Counted from the stretch's first letter, positions 38,526 to 48,504 are shown. The stretch is 64,000 bases of DNA from Fredricksoniimonas sp964643325 (GCA_964643325.1 CAZXSE010000003.1:1-64000); one strand, 5' to 3'. Numbers and translations: made by a program. The notes: generated by a model not told the origin, from the sequence alone.

Positions 38526-39581
38526 TTACGCCTTGTTCTGGAATTTCTCGCGGATAAGCCGGGCCCGCCGGATATCGCGTTCCGTTGTCCCCAGTTTCTT
38601 GCCCTCGATCTTCTGCAGATGCGCGGGCTGGATCATGATAAAAAGTTCATTGAGCGCCTTGGGATCAAGGTCCGTGATGATCCCCATATCCACGCCGAGC
38701 CGGACCATGGACAAAAGTTCGATGGTCTCCTGGCTCGAGATGATGTGCGCGCTCTTGAGAATGCCCCATGCCCGGCATACCTTGTCTTCCAGCACATCAC
38801 GATTCTGCACCAACAGCGCCTGACGCGCCTGCTCTTCCTGCTCAACGATCTGTTTGATCAGGCCGTTGATGTTCTGGATGATGTCCTGCTCGCTGTGCCC
38901 CAGGGACACCTGGTTCGATATCTGATAAAAGTTGCCGATCGCCTGCGTGCCTTCGCCGTAAAACCCGCGCGAGGCAAAACTGAGCTTCGCGATCGCCGAG
39001 AGGACCTTATTGATCTGCCGCGTCATGACCAGCGCCGGCAGATGCACCATGACCGATCCGCGCATGGCCGTCCCCGTGTTGGTCGGGCACGCGGTCAGAA
39101 AACCCCACTCGGGCAGGAACGCGTAGGGCAGCTGCTCGGACAGGGCATTGTCAATGGCATTGATCGCGGACCAGGTGCTGTCCAGATCAAATCCCGACTG
39201 CATGATCTGGATACGCAGATGGTCCTCTTCATTGACCATGACCGAAAGCGCTTCTTCCTTCGAAACGATCACCGCCTTGCCCTGCGGATTGGCCGCATGG
39301 TCATGGCTCATCAGGTGGCGCTCGACGAGGAACTGCCTGTCCACATTATCCAGCTCGTTCAGGCGAAAGAACGTCGCATCCTTGAAGAACGGCACCACAC
39401 CCATGGCGCGTTCGACCGCGGCCAGGACCGTCTCAAGCCCTTCTTTATCGGCGCGGTTCGTGAACGGCACCGAGGTCAGGTTGCGCGCCAGACGGATGCG
39501 CGAGGACATCACGATGTGCGCGTAAGGGCCCGTGCCTTTGAGCCACTCGCCCGTGCTGTGAATAAGGTCGTTCAATTGCAT
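38526..39581 (-). CDS. mcsB: Protein arginine kinase McsB
   Basis: 352 aa. SSRIRLARNL is the nucleotide-contacting motif of the phosphagen-kinase fold, and the catalytic Cys sits in ACPTNTGTAMRGSV. It phosphorylates arginines to mark proteins for ClpC-ClpP. The ATG at 39581 has GGAG 7 bp upstream; a 20-codon upstream extension is less likely. Order mcsA-mcsB-clpC is the classical Firmicutes arrangement. Confidence 0.93.
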   Translation of the reverse strand: MQLNDLIHSTGEWLKGTGPYAHIVMSSRIRLARNLTSVPFTNRADKEGLETVLAAVERAMGVVPFFKDATFFRLNELDNVDRQFLVERHLMSHDHAANPQGKAVIVSKEEALSVMVNEEDHLRIQIMQSGFDLDSTWSAINAIDNALSEQLPYAFLPEWGFLTACPTNTGTAMRGSVMVHLPALVMTRQINKVLSAIAKLSFASRGFYGEGTQAIGNFYQISNQVSLGHSEQDIIQNINGLIKQIVEQEEQARQALLVQNRDVLEDKVCRAWGILKSAHIISSQETIELLSMVRLGVDMGIITDLDPKALNELFIMIQPAHLQKIEGKKLGTTERDIRRARLIREKFQNKA

Positions 39582-39585
39582 AGCC

Positions 39586-40137
39586 TCACTCCTGCCCTTC
39601 CATGGTATGGATCCGGTCGCGCAGCGCCGCGGCCCGCTCAAAATCCTCGCGCGCGATCGCCTCCTGAAGCTGCCGGCGCAGGTCCTCAGCCGTATCTTCT
39701 TTCGGAGCGCCTCCGGCGGGCGCGGCAGTGATCACGGCGCCCGTCACGGGCGCAACGCCCTCGAGCGGCGCGCATTGCACGGGCTTTTTTCCCAGATGCA
39801 TGTTCGAGCCGTGGATCTTCTTAAGCAGGGCCTTGAGTTGCGGCTTGAACGCCAGATAACACTGCGCGCAGCCAAAACGGCCGAACTTGCGAAAATCCTC
39901 ATAGGTCAGGCCGCACGCCGCGCACTGGATAACGCCCGGCTGTTGCTGCTGCAGATCCGGCACGTGCTTGCCGAAGTCCGTCAGCCCGGCGAGAAGATCG
40001 GCCAGGCCGAACTGCTGCTCCATGTGCTGGCTCTGCTCGCGCGCGCAATCTTCGCACAGGTGCATCTCGATGGCCTTCCCGTCAACGATCTCGGTCAGAT
40101 GGACTGTCGCTTTCTTGACGCATTTGTCACATTTCAT
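39586..40137 (-). CDS. mcsA: McsA, activator of the arginine kinase
   Basis: 183 aa. Four zinc-binding CxxC pairs (CDKC, CEDC, CAAC, CAQC) and a C-terminal UVR motif (LQEAIAREDFERAAALRD). McsA binds and activates McsB. A Pro/Ala-rich linker joins the two parts. A CtsR repressor gene, usual in Firmicutes, is absent; the upstream gene is ilvE. Confidence 0.9.
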   Translation of the reverse strand: MKCDKCVKKATVHLTEIVDGKAIEMHLCEDCAREQSQHMEQQFGLADLLAGLTDFGKHVPDLQQQQPGVIQCAACGLTYEDFRKFGRFGCAQCYLAFKPQLKALLKKIHGSNMHLGKKPVQCAPLEGVAPVTGAVITAAPAGGAPKEDTAEDLRRQLQEAIAREDFERAAALRDRIHTMEGQE

Positions 40138-41009
40138 CAGAACCTCACCCCGTCTTTGCGTGTGACCTCATGGAACAATTTAAGGAGCTTCGCCGTCACA
40201 AGCCCGGGCTTGCCCGTGCCGATCACGCGCCCGTCGATCTTCACGACAGGAATAAGCTCCGCGGCCGTCCCGGTCAGGAACACCTCGTTGGCGTTAAAGA
40301 ATTCATGGCGCGTGATGAGCGTTTCCTGCACCTTCAGCTTCAGGCGCCGGGCGGCCAATGCCATGACCGCGTCGCGCGTGATCCCGTGCAAGTGCCCCTG
40401 CAGCGGCGTCTTCAGGACGCCGTTCTTGACCATGAAAATATTATCCCCCGTGCACTCCGCCACATAACCGCTGCCGTCGAGCAGGATCGCTTCGGGCACC
40501 CCGGCATTGTTGGCCTCGATCTTGGCGAGGATGTTGTTCAGGTAATTAAGCGATTTCAGCTGCGGATTGATCGCTTCCGGATGATTGCGCACCGTCGGCA
40601 CGGTCACGATCGACAGTCCGTTCCTGTAAAGTTCCGCAGGATACAGCGTGATCTTATCCGCGATGATGATGACATTGGGCCGCCCCTTGCATTTGCGGGG
40701 ATCAAGCCCCAGGTCGCCGTCGCCGCGCGTGACGATCAGACGGATATACCCGTCGCGCAGGCCGTTGGCCTTCAGCGTCCTGACCACGGCCGCGATCATG
40801 TCCTTTTTGGTCATGCCCGGATCAATGAGCATGGTGTGGCAGGTCTCATACAGCCGGTCGATGTGTTCCTGCAGCTTGAACACGACGCCGCTGTAGGCGC
40901 GGATCCCTTCAAAAGCGCCATCGCCATAAAGAAAGCCGTGATCGAACACGGAAACCTTCGCATCCTCTTTGGCCACCAGCTTCCCGTTCACGTAGATCTT
41001 AAGCGCCAT
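40137..41009 (-). CDS. ilvE: Branched-chain amino acid aminotransferase, class IV
   Basis: 290-aa fold-type IV PLP enzyme. VFDHGFLYGDGAFEGIRAY is the N-terminal signature, KSLNYLNNILAKIEA holds the PLP lysine, and GTAAELIPVVKIDGR the cofactor-phosphate region. It most likely transaminates Leu, Ile and Val; D-alanine aminotransferase and ADC lyase share the fold. The ATG at 41009 has GAGG 6 bp upstream. Overlaps mcsA by one base. Confidence 0.85.
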   Translation of the reverse strand: MALKIYVNGKLVAKEDAKVSVFDHGFLYGDGAFEGIRAYSGVVFKLQEHIDRLYETCHTMLIDPGMTKKDMIAAVVRTLKANGLRDGYIRLIVTRGDGDLGLDPRKCKGRPNVIIIADKITLYPAELYRNGLSIVTVPTVRNHPEAINPQLKSLNYLNNILAKIEANNAGVPEAILLDGSGYVAECTGDNIFMVKNGVLKTPLQGHLHGITRDAVMALAARRLKLKVQETLITRHEFFNANEVFLTGTAAELIPVVKIDGRVIGTGKPGLVTAKLLKLFHEVTRKDGVRF

Positions 41010-41035
41010 AACATACCTCACTTTTTTGTCTCTTG

Positions 41036-41041
41036 ATTATA
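41036..41041 (-). promoter_or_regulatory. Possible -10 box upstream of ilvE-mcsA-mcsB-clpC
   Basis: A TATAAT on the minus strand lies 27 bp before the ilvE ATG in the only sizeable gap of this stretch. No good -35 is seen at the usual spacing, so this is weak. Confidence 0.3.
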
Positions 41042-41067
41042 AACAAACCCCGTCATCAAAGAAGCAA

Positions 41068-41754
41068 CTATTTGACTTTCGTCAGCGCCCCGTCCTTCAT
41101 ATGGACGATCCGCAGGCACCGCGCGGCTACGGCTTCATCATGCGTGACAATAATGATGGCCTGTCCGCCGGCATGAAGCCCCAGGATCAGCTCAATGACC
41201 GCGGCGCCCGACGCTGAATCCAGATTGCCGGTGGGCTCATCGCACAACAGGACCTTCGGGCCATTGATGAGCGCCCGCGCGATCGCCACGCGCTGCTGTT
41301 CGCCGCCGGAAAGCTGATGCGGTTTGTGCGACGCACGCGCTCCAAGCCCCACGCGCCCCAGGGCCGCGCACCCTTCCTCCTCGAGCCGGCGCATGCTGCG
41401 CATGCCGCCCTTACCGCCGCGCACCAGCGCCGGCATGAACACGTTCTCCAGCGCCGTGAATTCCGGCAGCAGATGATAGAACTGGAACACAAGGCCGATC
41501 CCGGCATTACGTATCGCCGCGCGACGAACATCGTCGAGCGCGTAAATATCCTGCCCATCCAGGAAAACCTTGCCCCGGTCCGGCGCGTCCAGTCCGCCGA
41601 GCACATGCAACAGCGTTGATTTTCCCGCGCCCGAGGGGCCGACGATCGCCAGCGACGTGCCTTCGGCCGCCTCCAGGTCGATCCCCCGCAGCACCTCGAC
41701 GCGTTTTTGCGTGTCCGTGTACGCCTTATGTATGTTCTGTACTCTTAACAGCAT
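41068..41754 (-). CDS. lolD: Lipoprotein-releasing ABC transporter ATPase LolD
   Basis: 228 aa. Walker A GPSGAGKSTLLHVLGGLD, LSGGEQQRVAIARAL signature, DEPTGNLD Walker B. Provides energy for moving mature lipoproteins from the inner membrane to LolA. Follows the permease gene by 5 bp. Confidence 0.93.
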   Translation of the reverse strand: MLLRVQNIHKAYTDTQKRVEVLRGIDLEAAEGTSLAIVGPSGAGKSTLLHVLGGLDAPDRGKVFLDGQDIYALDDVRRAAIRNAGIGLVFQFYHLLPEFTALENVFMPALVRGGKGGMRSMRRLEEEGCAALGRVGLGARASHKPHQLSGGEQQRVAIARALINGPKVLLCDEPTGNLDSASGAAVIELILGLHAGGQAIIIVTHDEAVAARCLRIVHMKDGALTKVK

Positions 41755-41759
41755 GGGCT

Positions 41760-42962
41760 CTATTGATACCTCAATGCTTCCACCGGCGCCAGCGATGCCG
41801 CGCGCGCCGACGGATAAAGCGTTGCCAGATAACTGATCAATACCGCACTCGCCGTGATCACCGCCACGTCCGCCGCCTGGACCAGGACCGGCAGATGGTC
41901 GATGTAATAGACCGTCGCGGGAAGCTTGATGAGCTGTGTTTCCTTAAGGATATAGCTCAAGCCCATGCCGCCCGCCACGCCCAACAGCGTTCCAACGACG
42001 CCGAGCGTCACCCCATAGAAAGTGAAGATCCGGCGTATCGCGCCCGACGGAACGCCGATCGAGCACAGGATCCCGATATCCTTGGTTTTGGTCGTGACCG
42101 TCACGATGAGCGTGCTGATGATGTTGAATGACGCCACCAGCACGATGAGCGTGAGGATCACGAACATGGCGAACTTCTCAAGCCTGAGCGCGGCAAAGAA
42201 ATTCATGTTCTGTTCGATCCAGGTCCGGACGACATAACTGAACCCGATCTCGGCGATCACCCCGTCCTTGACCCGCGCCGCGCCGTCCACATCATCAAGC
42301 CGCAAGGCCACGCCCGAGACCAGGTCCGCGGGCAGATTGAAGATCGTCCGGGCCTTGGCATAATGCACCAGGATCAGGTTCCGGTCGTAATCATACATCC
42401 CCGAATCAAAGATCGCCGCGACCTTGAGCTGATACCGCCAGCCCTCGCCTGCCGCGCCGGAGACCGGCGACAAAAGAGCCAGCGTATCGCCGGGCCTGAG
42501 ATCATAATACCGCGCCAGTTCCCGGCCGATGATCACATCATCCATGCCAAGCTGCGCGACGGTGTAGCCATCTTTCAAGTAGGCATTGATCTGCGTGACG
42601 CTGCCCTCAAGCGCAGGGTCCACGCCGCGCAGCAAAAGCCCTGCCGCGCGATTATCGCGCTCCAGGAATACATTACCGTGCACGAACGGCGCGGCCGAGG
42701 CCACGCCCTTGACCGTCCGGATGCGCGCGATCAAGGCACCCGCGTCCCTGACGCCTGTCTCGCGTTCGACGACCATGTGCGCGGTAGTGCCGATGATCTT
42801 GGCCTTAAGGTCGCGGTCGAACCCGGCCATCACGCCGATGACAACAATAAGCGCGGCGACGCCGATGGCAATGCCGGCCACCGACACACCGTTGATCAGC
42901 GCGAGGAACCTGTCCTTGCGCGCGATCAAATATCTGTAGGCGATCCAAAGTTCATAGTTCAT
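41760..42962 (-). CDS. lolC: Lipoprotein-releasing permease, LolC/LolE family
   Basis: 400 aa with one N-terminal helix, a large periplasmic domain and three C-terminal helices. ALINGVSVAGIAIGVAALIVVIGVMAGF is the typical MacB/FtsX-like first helix. Only one permease gene is present, so the transporter may be a homodimer (LolF-like). The ATG at 42962 follows the lysS stop by 11 bp. Confidence 0.88.
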   Translation of the reverse strand: MNYELWIAYRYLIARKDRFLALINGVSVAGIAIGVAALIVVIGVMAGFDRDLKAKIIGTTAHMVVERETGVRDAGALIARIRTVKGVASAAPFVHGNVFLERDNRAAGLLLRGVDPALEGSVTQINAYLKDGYTVAQLGMDDVIIGRELARYYDLRPGDTLALLSPVSGAAGEGWRYQLKVAAIFDSGMYDYDRNLILVHYAKARTIFNLPADLVSGVALRLDDVDGAARVKDGVIAEIGFSYVVRTWIEQNMNFFAALRLEKFAMFVILTLIVLVASFNIISTLIVTVTTKTKDIGILCSIGVPSGAIRRIFTFYGVTLGVVGTLLGVAGGMGLSYILKETQLIKLPATVYYIDHLPVLVQAADVAVITASAVLISYLATLYPSARAASLAPVEALRYQ

Positions 42963-42973
42963 CGTTACCGCGC

Positions 42974-44416
42974 TTATTCCACCGGTTTCATCAGCGGGAA
43001 CAAAATGACATCCCGGATGCACGCGGAGTCCGTCAGGAGCATGACCAGCCGGTCAATGCCGATGCCAAGCCCGCCCGCCGGCGGCATCCCGTATTCCAAT
43101 GCCCGCACGAAATCCTCGTCGATATTGCGCAAGCCCGTCTCCGTATCATCCGTCAGATCCTCCACCAGGCGCGCGCGCTGCTCTTCGGGATCATTAAGCT
43201 CCGAATACGCGTTGCCGACCTCCATGCCCGCGATAAAGAACTCAAAACGTTTGGAAAGCGCGGCATTCGCCGGATCGGTCTTGGCCAGAGGGCACAAGAA
43301 CGTGAAATAATCCGTGAAGAACACCGGGTCAATGGTCGCGTCCTCATCCAGGATATCTTCGACGATCTTCATGATCGCGGACTTGGTCAACCGGTCCACC
43401 TTGTAATTGCCCGGGCGCTTTGCCTTGACCTTATCCATCATCACGGTCGCGCTGTCGTCGGGGTTGATATCGAATTTCTCCTTCACCAGCCCCGCGAAGC
43501 TCACCCGCTTCCAGGGCGGCGTGAAATCAATGGTCTTGCCCTGATACTGGACCTTGTAATCCCCGGTCACTTCTTTAGCAAGGGAACTGACCAGCGTTTC
43601 GGCGATGTCCATCATGTCCTGCATATCGCCATACGCCTGATAAAGCTCAAGCATCGTGAACTCGGGATTGTGCCGCGTGGACACGCCCTCATTGCGGAAA
43701 TTGCGGTTCATCTCATAAACGCGCTCAAATCCTCCGACGAGCAAGCGCTTGAGATAAAGCTCGGGCGCGATGCGCAGGAACACATCCATATTGTAAGCAT
43801 TATGCTTCGACTGGAAGGGCTTGCCGCGCGCGCCGCCCGCCTGGGTCTGGAGCATGGGCGTCTCGACCTCAAGAAAGCCGCGCGCCTCCAGGAAATTTCG
43901 CACCGACGAGATGATCTTGCTGCGCTTCATAAAAACATCCCGCACCCCGTCATTGGCGATCAGGTCCACATAACGCTGGCGGTAACGGATATCCACATCC
44001 TTAAGCCCATGCCATTTCTCCGGCAGGGTCGCAAGCGACTTGGAAAGCAGGGTGAACTTTTCCACGCGCAAACTCTTCTGCCCCATCTTGGTCGTGAACA
44101 GTTTTCCCTCGGCGCCAATAATGTCCCCGATGTCCAGCAGGCGGAACGCAGCCCATTGCTCGCCGAGAACGGCTTCCTTGAAGAACAATTGGAGCCTGCC
44201 CGTGCGGTCCATCAGGTCCCCGAAGAAAACCTTGCCATGATCGCGCAACGCCATCAAGCGGCCGGCCACCAACGCCGGCTTATCTTCCGCAAAACCATCA
44301 AGGACGGACGTAACAGCTTCTGTTCCTAAGAACCTGCCGCCGTAAGGGTTAAGGCCCTTGGCCCTGAACGCGTCACGCTTGTCCATCCTGATCTTTTTTA
44401 TCTCATCAAGCTCCAC
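42974..44416 (-). CDS. lysS: Lysyl-tRNA synthetase, class II
   Basis: 480 aa. N-terminal OB-fold, then class II motif 2 (FRNEGVSTRHNPEFTMLELY) and motif 3 (GLGIGIDRLVMLL). GTG at 44416 with AGAGG 8 bp upstream is the best start; a GTG three codons earlier is too close to the ribosome site. Confidence 0.93.
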   Translation of the reverse strand: MELDEIKKIRMDKRDAFRAKGLNPYGGRFLGTEAVTSVLDGFAEDKPALVAGRLMALRDHGKVFFGDLMDRTGRLQLFFKEAVLGEQWAAFRLLDIGDIIGAEGKLFTTKMGQKSLRVEKFTLLSKSLATLPEKWHGLKDVDIRYRQRYVDLIANDGVRDVFMKRSKIISSVRNFLEARGFLEVETPMLQTQAGGARGKPFQSKHNAYNMDVFLRIAPELYLKRLLVGGFERVYEMNRNFRNEGVSTRHNPEFTMLELYQAYGDMQDMMDIAETLVSSLAKEVTGDYKVQYQGKTIDFTPPWKRVSFAGLVKEKFDINPDDSATVMMDKVKAKRPGNYKVDRLTKSAIMKIVEDILDEDATIDPVFFTDYFTFLCPLAKTDPANAALSKRFEFFIAGMEVGNAYSELNDPEEQRARLVEDLTDDTETGLRNIDEDFVRALEYGMPPAGGLGIGIDRLVMLLTDSACIRDVILFPLMKPVE

Positions 44417-44464
44417 GGGACACACCTCTTCTCTTAAGTATTAATATTACAATTTTAGAGAGTT

Positions 44465-44493
44465 ATTATAAATAAAAGGGCGGGAAGTGTCCA
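44465..44493 (-). promoter_or_regulatory. Predicted promoter of lysS-lolC-lolD
   Basis: TGGACA (44488-44493) and a perfect TATAAT (44465-44470) are exactly 17 bp apart on the minus strand. The start would lie about 42 nt before the lysS GTG. Confidence 0.65.
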
Positions 44494-44515
44494 GAGAAAC
44501 GACGGGAAGCCGGAT

Positions 44516-45334
44516 TCAACCGGCAATGATGGTAATGCCGCAACGGTCAGCCAGGGCGACGGTGCGTTCGCGGTCAATAATGATGGTCTTACCCGCTTCA
44601 ATGGCCAGGCATGAGGCGCCGGCTTTCTTCATGACCTGGATGGTGCGGGGGCCGATGACCGGCACATCAAAACGGCTGTCCTGCGCGGGCTTGGCAACTT
44701 TCACGACGACCGCGCGCTCATGCGTTATCCGGCCGCCGCGCAAGATGCACTGGTCCGTTCCCTCCATGGCCTCGATGGCCACAATGGCCTTGCCCTGCAC
44801 CACCACGGTCTGGCCGATATCAAGAGCGCCCATCTGTTTGGCAATGGCCGTTCCGAACGCAATATCATCAAGCTCCGCAAGGTCCGGCGCCCTGCGGGTC
44901 AGCGTGCCGGCGGGCGCCAGGAATTCCTTGATCAGCAGCGTAGAATCCAAAAGCTCCATGCCCTCGGCCTTGAGCCGGTCCGCGACCGCGCCAAAGATCG
45001 TGTCGCAGCGGCGGTCCTTGAGCGCGTTAAAGAGAGCTTGATGCTCATCATCCACGGGCGCGTTCCTGTTGAACAAATGGTCAGGATCGACCTTGCCGGC
45101 CATCAGAACATGATGAACGCCGCGGGCGCGAAAATACTCGAAGAATTTCCTGAACTCGCCGGGAGTGAACCAGCGGACCTCGTCGGAACAAAGATGCACC
45201 AACAGTGACGCGTCGCCCTTGACCGCAGCGGTCACCACGCGCACGCCCTTAAGCCGCGCTGCCCGGGCAAAGACCAGCGGGAACTTGCCGCTGCCTGCGA
45301 TAAGACCGATCGTTTGAGGAAGGAACGGGGACAT
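44516..45334 (-). CDS. lpxI: UDP-2,3-diacylglucosamine pyrophosphatase LpxI
   Basis: 272 aa, DUF1009/LpxI type. IGLIAGSGKFPLVFARAA starts the N-domain, and EGTDQCILRGG with DVPVIGPRTI belong to the C-domain. It converts UDP-diacyl-GlcN to lipid X, replacing LpxH. GGGAG lies 6 bp before the ATG. It sits right after lpxA, as in alphaproteobacterial lpx clusters. Last gene of the bamA unit. Confidence 0.9.
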   Translation of the reverse strand: MSPFLPQTIGLIAGSGKFPLVFARAARLKGVRVVTAAVKGDASLLVHLCSDEVRWFTPGEFRKFFEYFRARGVHHVLMAGKVDPDHLFNRNAPVDDEHQALFNALKDRRCDTIFGAVADRLKAEGMELLDSTLLIKEFLAPAGTLTRRAPDLAELDDIAFGTAIAKQMGALDIGQTVVVQGKAIVAIEAMEGTDQCILRGGRITHERAVVVKVAKPAQDSRFDVPVIGPRTIQVMKKAGASCLAIEAGKTIIIDRERTVALADRCGITIIAG

Positions 45335-45335
45335 G

Positions 45336-46145
45336 TTATTCTCCCGCGGAGAACTCTTTGGCGGACCCGCACAACCCGCGCTCCGAGGCGGCGGCGAAAT
45401 CAAGAAGATGCCTGACCTCGGGGGTCAGGGTAATGTCCTTGTTGATCTGCTCGATCGCGTTGGAACGCGCGAGCCCCGAGAAGAACAGGATGCGGTACGC
45501 CTCTTTCAGGGGCTTCATCGACGATGCCGTGATGCCGGCGCGCCTTAAACCCACGGCATTGATATTATAAACGACCGCGGGGCTGCCGACGCACAGCGCG
45601 TACGGCGGAACATCCTGGATCACGCGCGAACACCCGCCCACCATGGCCATGACGCCAACGCGGCAGAACTGATGGAGCGCTGAAAGCCCCCCGATGATGG
45701 CCTTATCCTCGACGACAACATGGCCGGCGAGGGTCCCGGCATTGGCGAACACGCAATCATTGCCCACCTTGCAATCATGCGCCACATGCGCGTACGCCAT
45801 GAAAAGATTGTTGCTGCCGATGCGGGTGATGCCGCCGCCCGCGATCGTGCCGCGATTGATGGTCACGAATTCGCGGAAGATATTATCCTTCCCGATCTCA
45901 AGGGCCGTCACTTCGCCCTTCTTGTATTTCTTGTCCTGCGGGTCCGAGCCGATGGACGCGTGCGGAAAAATGCGGCACCCCTGGCCGATCGTCGTCGTGC
46001 CGCCGATGGTCGCGTGCGCGGCCACCTCGACATGGTCGCCGAGGGTCACCTCGCCATCAATGACCGCGTAAGGCCCGATCGCAATGCCGTCGCCGAGCTT
46101 GACCGTTGACGCGATGACCGCTGTGGGATGGATATGATTCGCCAT
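45336..46145 (-). CDS. lpxA: UDP-N-acetylglucosamine O-acyltransferase LpxA
   Basis: 269 aa. Left-handed beta-helix of hexapeptide repeats (IHPTAVI, IGPYAVI, HATIGGTTTIGQG) and catalytic His in AYAHVAHDCKVG, then the C-terminal helical bundle. It catalyses the first step of lipid A synthesis. The ATG at 46145 follows the LpxC-FabZ stop by about 10 bp; upstream extension shadows that gene. Confidence 0.93.
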   Translation of the reverse strand: MANHIHPTAVIASTVKLGDGIAIGPYAVIDGEVTLGDHVEVAAHATIGGTTTIGQGCRIFPHASIGSDPQDKKYKKGEVTALEIGKDNIFREFVTINRGTIAGGGITRIGSNNLFMAYAHVAHDCKVGNDCVFANAGTLAGHVVVEDKAIIGGLSALHQFCRVGVMAMVGGCSRVIQDVPPYALCVGSPAVVYNINAVGLRRAGITASSMKPLKEAYRILFFSGLARSNAIEQINKDITLTPEVRHLLDFAAASERGLCGSAKEFSAGE

Positions 46146-46155
46146 AAGGATCTTT

Positions 46156-47469
46156 CTATTGTTCGCCGAACGCAAAACCCATTTCGGCCTCGCAAACGAC
46201 CTGCCCGTCGACCTTGCACACGCCTTTGGCCTGCGCGATACGTGAACGGGATTTGGTGATCTCAACTTCCATGACCAGCTGATCGCCCGGCTCAACGATC
46301 TTGCGGAAGCGGACATTATCAACCGACATATAGAACCCGATCTTACCAAGGAGCGCGGGCGTTGACAACAGCGTTACCGCCGCCACCTGCGCCATGGCCT
46401 CGAGCATCAGAACGCCCGGCATCACGGGCTTCGCCGGAAAGTGCCCCTGAAAAAAAGCTTCATTGGCCGTCACGTTCTTCACGGCCAGCGCGCGTTTACC
46501 GGATTCAAGCTCAAGGATCCGATCCACCAGAAGGAACGGATACCGGTGCGGGATCACACCCATGATGCCGCGCACATCCATGGACGTTCCTTCTTTATAT
46601 TCTACTCTTGCAAGAGGGCGCGACGCCTCATACTTTTTCTTTTGCACGACGATCTGTTTTAAGAGCTCACGATTCAGGTTGTGCCCGCTTTTGAAAGCGA
46701 ATACATGCCCCTTGATCGCGGTTCCCAAAAGGAACAGATCGCCAATGCAGTCCAACACCTTGTGCCGCGCCGCCTCGTCGGAAAATCTTAATGTGTTATT
46801 GATAACGCCATCCGGTCCGAACACCAATGTGTTCGATGTGCTCGCGCCCTGCCCCAGGCCTTTGGCCAACAGCGCGTCCGCCTCTTCTTTCATGCAGAAT
46901 GTCCGGCACGGCGCGATCTCTTCCGCATAAGTTGCAGGTGTTACCGTCCAGGTCGCGGTCTGCCGAAGCAGAGGATGCGGATATTCCAGCGCGTAAGAGA
47001 CCTTGAAATCCGGCGCCGGAACGATCATGACCGAACATCCGCCCCGGGTCACGCACAACGGCTCCTTCACTTCAAAACATATTTTTTCAGCGTCAAGCTC
47101 GACGATCCCCGCCGAACGCAGCGCCTTCACGTATTCCAGGGCGCTCCCGTCGAGCCCGGGCGCTTCGTCCCCGTTCATTTCGATCGTGATATTATCGATC
47201 CCGAGGCCGCACAAGGCGCTCAGGCAGTGTTCGACCGTATAAATGACCGCATCGCCGTTCTTGAGCGCGGAATATCTCCCGCCCTCGGCCCCGAAAATAA
47301 CATCCATGCTCCCCAGCTTGATCGACGGGGCTCCCACCAGGTCGGTTCGCACGAACGTGATGCCCGCTCCAGCCAAAGCTGGCTTCATGACAAGGCGTAC
47401 CTCATGCCCCGTGTGCAAACCCTTGCCGGAAACGCTGACCTCTTTGCCGATCGTCCGCTGCCTGTCCAT
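46156..47469 (-). CDS. lpxC/fabZ: Bifunctional LpxC-FabZ fusion
   Basis: 437 aa. Residues about 1-280 are LpxC (GKGLHTGHEVRL, then HKVLDCIGDLFLLG with zinc-binding His and Asp), the lipid A deacetylase. Residues about 295-437 are FabZ dehydratase (IPHRYPFLLVDRILEL with catalytic His, MPGVLMLEAMAQ with the catalytic Glu). The fusion is known from Bacteroidota and related lineages. It balances acyl flow between fatty acid and lipid A synthesis. It lies directly after lpxD. Confidence 0.93.
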   Translation of the reverse strand: MDRQRTIGKEVSVSGKGLHTGHEVRLVMKPALAGAGITFVRTDLVGAPSIKLGSMDVIFGAEGGRYSALKNGDAVIYTVEHCLSALCGLGIDNITIEMNGDEAPGLDGSALEYVKALRSAGIVELDAEKICFEVKEPLCVTRGGCSVMIVPAPDFKVSYALEYPHPLLRQTATWTVTPATYAEEIAPCRTFCMKEEADALLAKGLGQGASTSNTLVFGPDGVINNTLRFSDEAARHKVLDCIGDLFLLGTAIKGHVFAFKSGHNLNRELLKQIVVQKKKYEASRPLARVEYKEGTSMDVRGIMGVIPHRYPFLLVDRILELESGKRALAVKNVTANEAFFQGHFPAKPVMPGVLMLEAMAQVAAVTLLSTPALLGKIGFYMSVDNVRFRKIVEPGDQLVMEVEITKSRSRIAQAKGVCKVDGQVVCEAEMGFAFGEQ

Positions 47470-47472
47470 GAA

Positions 47473-48504
47473 CTAGCCGAGCCTCTTTTCGAGTTCCATG
47501 ATCTTCTTCTCGAGCGCCGCGATGCGTTCCACATACTGCGGCAGGCGCCCCACCAGTCCCATCTCGCGTATCGCCGCTTTATATTCCTGCGCCGGCGTGC
47601 CGAACATCTTGGCTCCCGCCGGAACGTCTTTCGTGATGCCGGATTGCGCGGCCACAACCGCGCCCTTCCCAACATGAACATGCCCGGCCACGCCCACCTG
47701 CCCGGCGATAATGGCATTATTGCCGATGCGGGCACTGCCCGCGATGCCGGCGAGCGCGATGACCAGGCAATCTTCGCCGATCTGCACATTGTGCGCGACC
47801 TGCACCAAATTATCGATCTTGCTGCCCCTGCCAATGACCGTTCGATCGAACCGCGCGCGATCAATAGTGACGCACGCGCCGATCTCCACATCATCCTCGA
47901 TCACGACCGTGCCCACCTGCGGGACCTTCATGTGTTTTCCGTCAACAGCAATATACCCGAACCCGTCGGAGCCGATGACCGTATTGCTATGGATGATCAC
48001 ATTATTACCGATGATGCTGTCTTCGCGGACCGTCACGTTCGGATAGATCAGGCAATTCTTGCCGATGACCGTTTTTTGACCGATAAAACTCCCGGCGCAA
48101 ATGACCGTGCCGGGGCCGATGGTGACATTTTTATCAATGACCGCGTGCGGCCCGATGCCCGCGCCTTCGCCGATAACGGCCGAAGGATCAACAACAGCGC
48201 TCGCGTGCACGCCTTTGAACTTCGGCGTCAGATCCGTCTTGAACAAAGCAACGGCCTTCGCGAACGCCAGGGATGGATTGTCCGTCTGGATAACCGTCTT
48301 GCCTGCGACCAGCACATCTTTTCCGACGATGATCGCCGCAGCTGGTGCCTGCGACGCCAACGGGATGTATTTGGGATTGGCCAAAAAGGTAAGTTCTTCT
48401 GCCTGCGCTTCCCTTATCCCGGAAACGCCCTTAACAAGAAGCGCGTCGTTACCCACGACGCGCCCTTGGATGAGCTTGGCGATCTCAGCCAGACTTTTCT
48501 GCAT
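47473..48504 (-). CDS. lpxD: UDP-3-O-acyl-glucosamine N-acyltransferase LpxD
   Basis: 343 aa. N-terminal uridine-binding domain (ELTFLANPKYIP), then many hexapeptide repeats and the catalytic His in LVQVAHNVQIG. It adds the second acyl chain in lipid A synthesis. C-terminal helix ends in a charged coil (IAALEKKIMELEKRLG). Confidence 0.93.
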   Translation of the reverse strand: MQKSLAEIAKLIQGRVVGNDALLVKGVSGIREAQAEELTFLANPKYIPLASQAPAAAIIVGKDVLVAGKTVIQTDNPSLAFAKAVALFKTDLTPKFKGVHASAVVDPSAVIGEGAGIGPHAVIDKNVTIGPGTVICAGSFIGQKTVIGKNCLIYPNVTVREDSIIGNNVIIHSNTVIGSDGFGYIAVDGKHMKVPQVGTVVIEDDVEIGACVTIDRARFDRTVIGRGSKIDNLVQVAHNVQIGEDCLVIALAGIAGSARIGNNAIIAGQVGVAGHVHVGKGAVVAAQSGITKDVPAGAKMFGTPAQEYKAAIREMGLVGRLPQYVERIAALEKKIMELEKRLG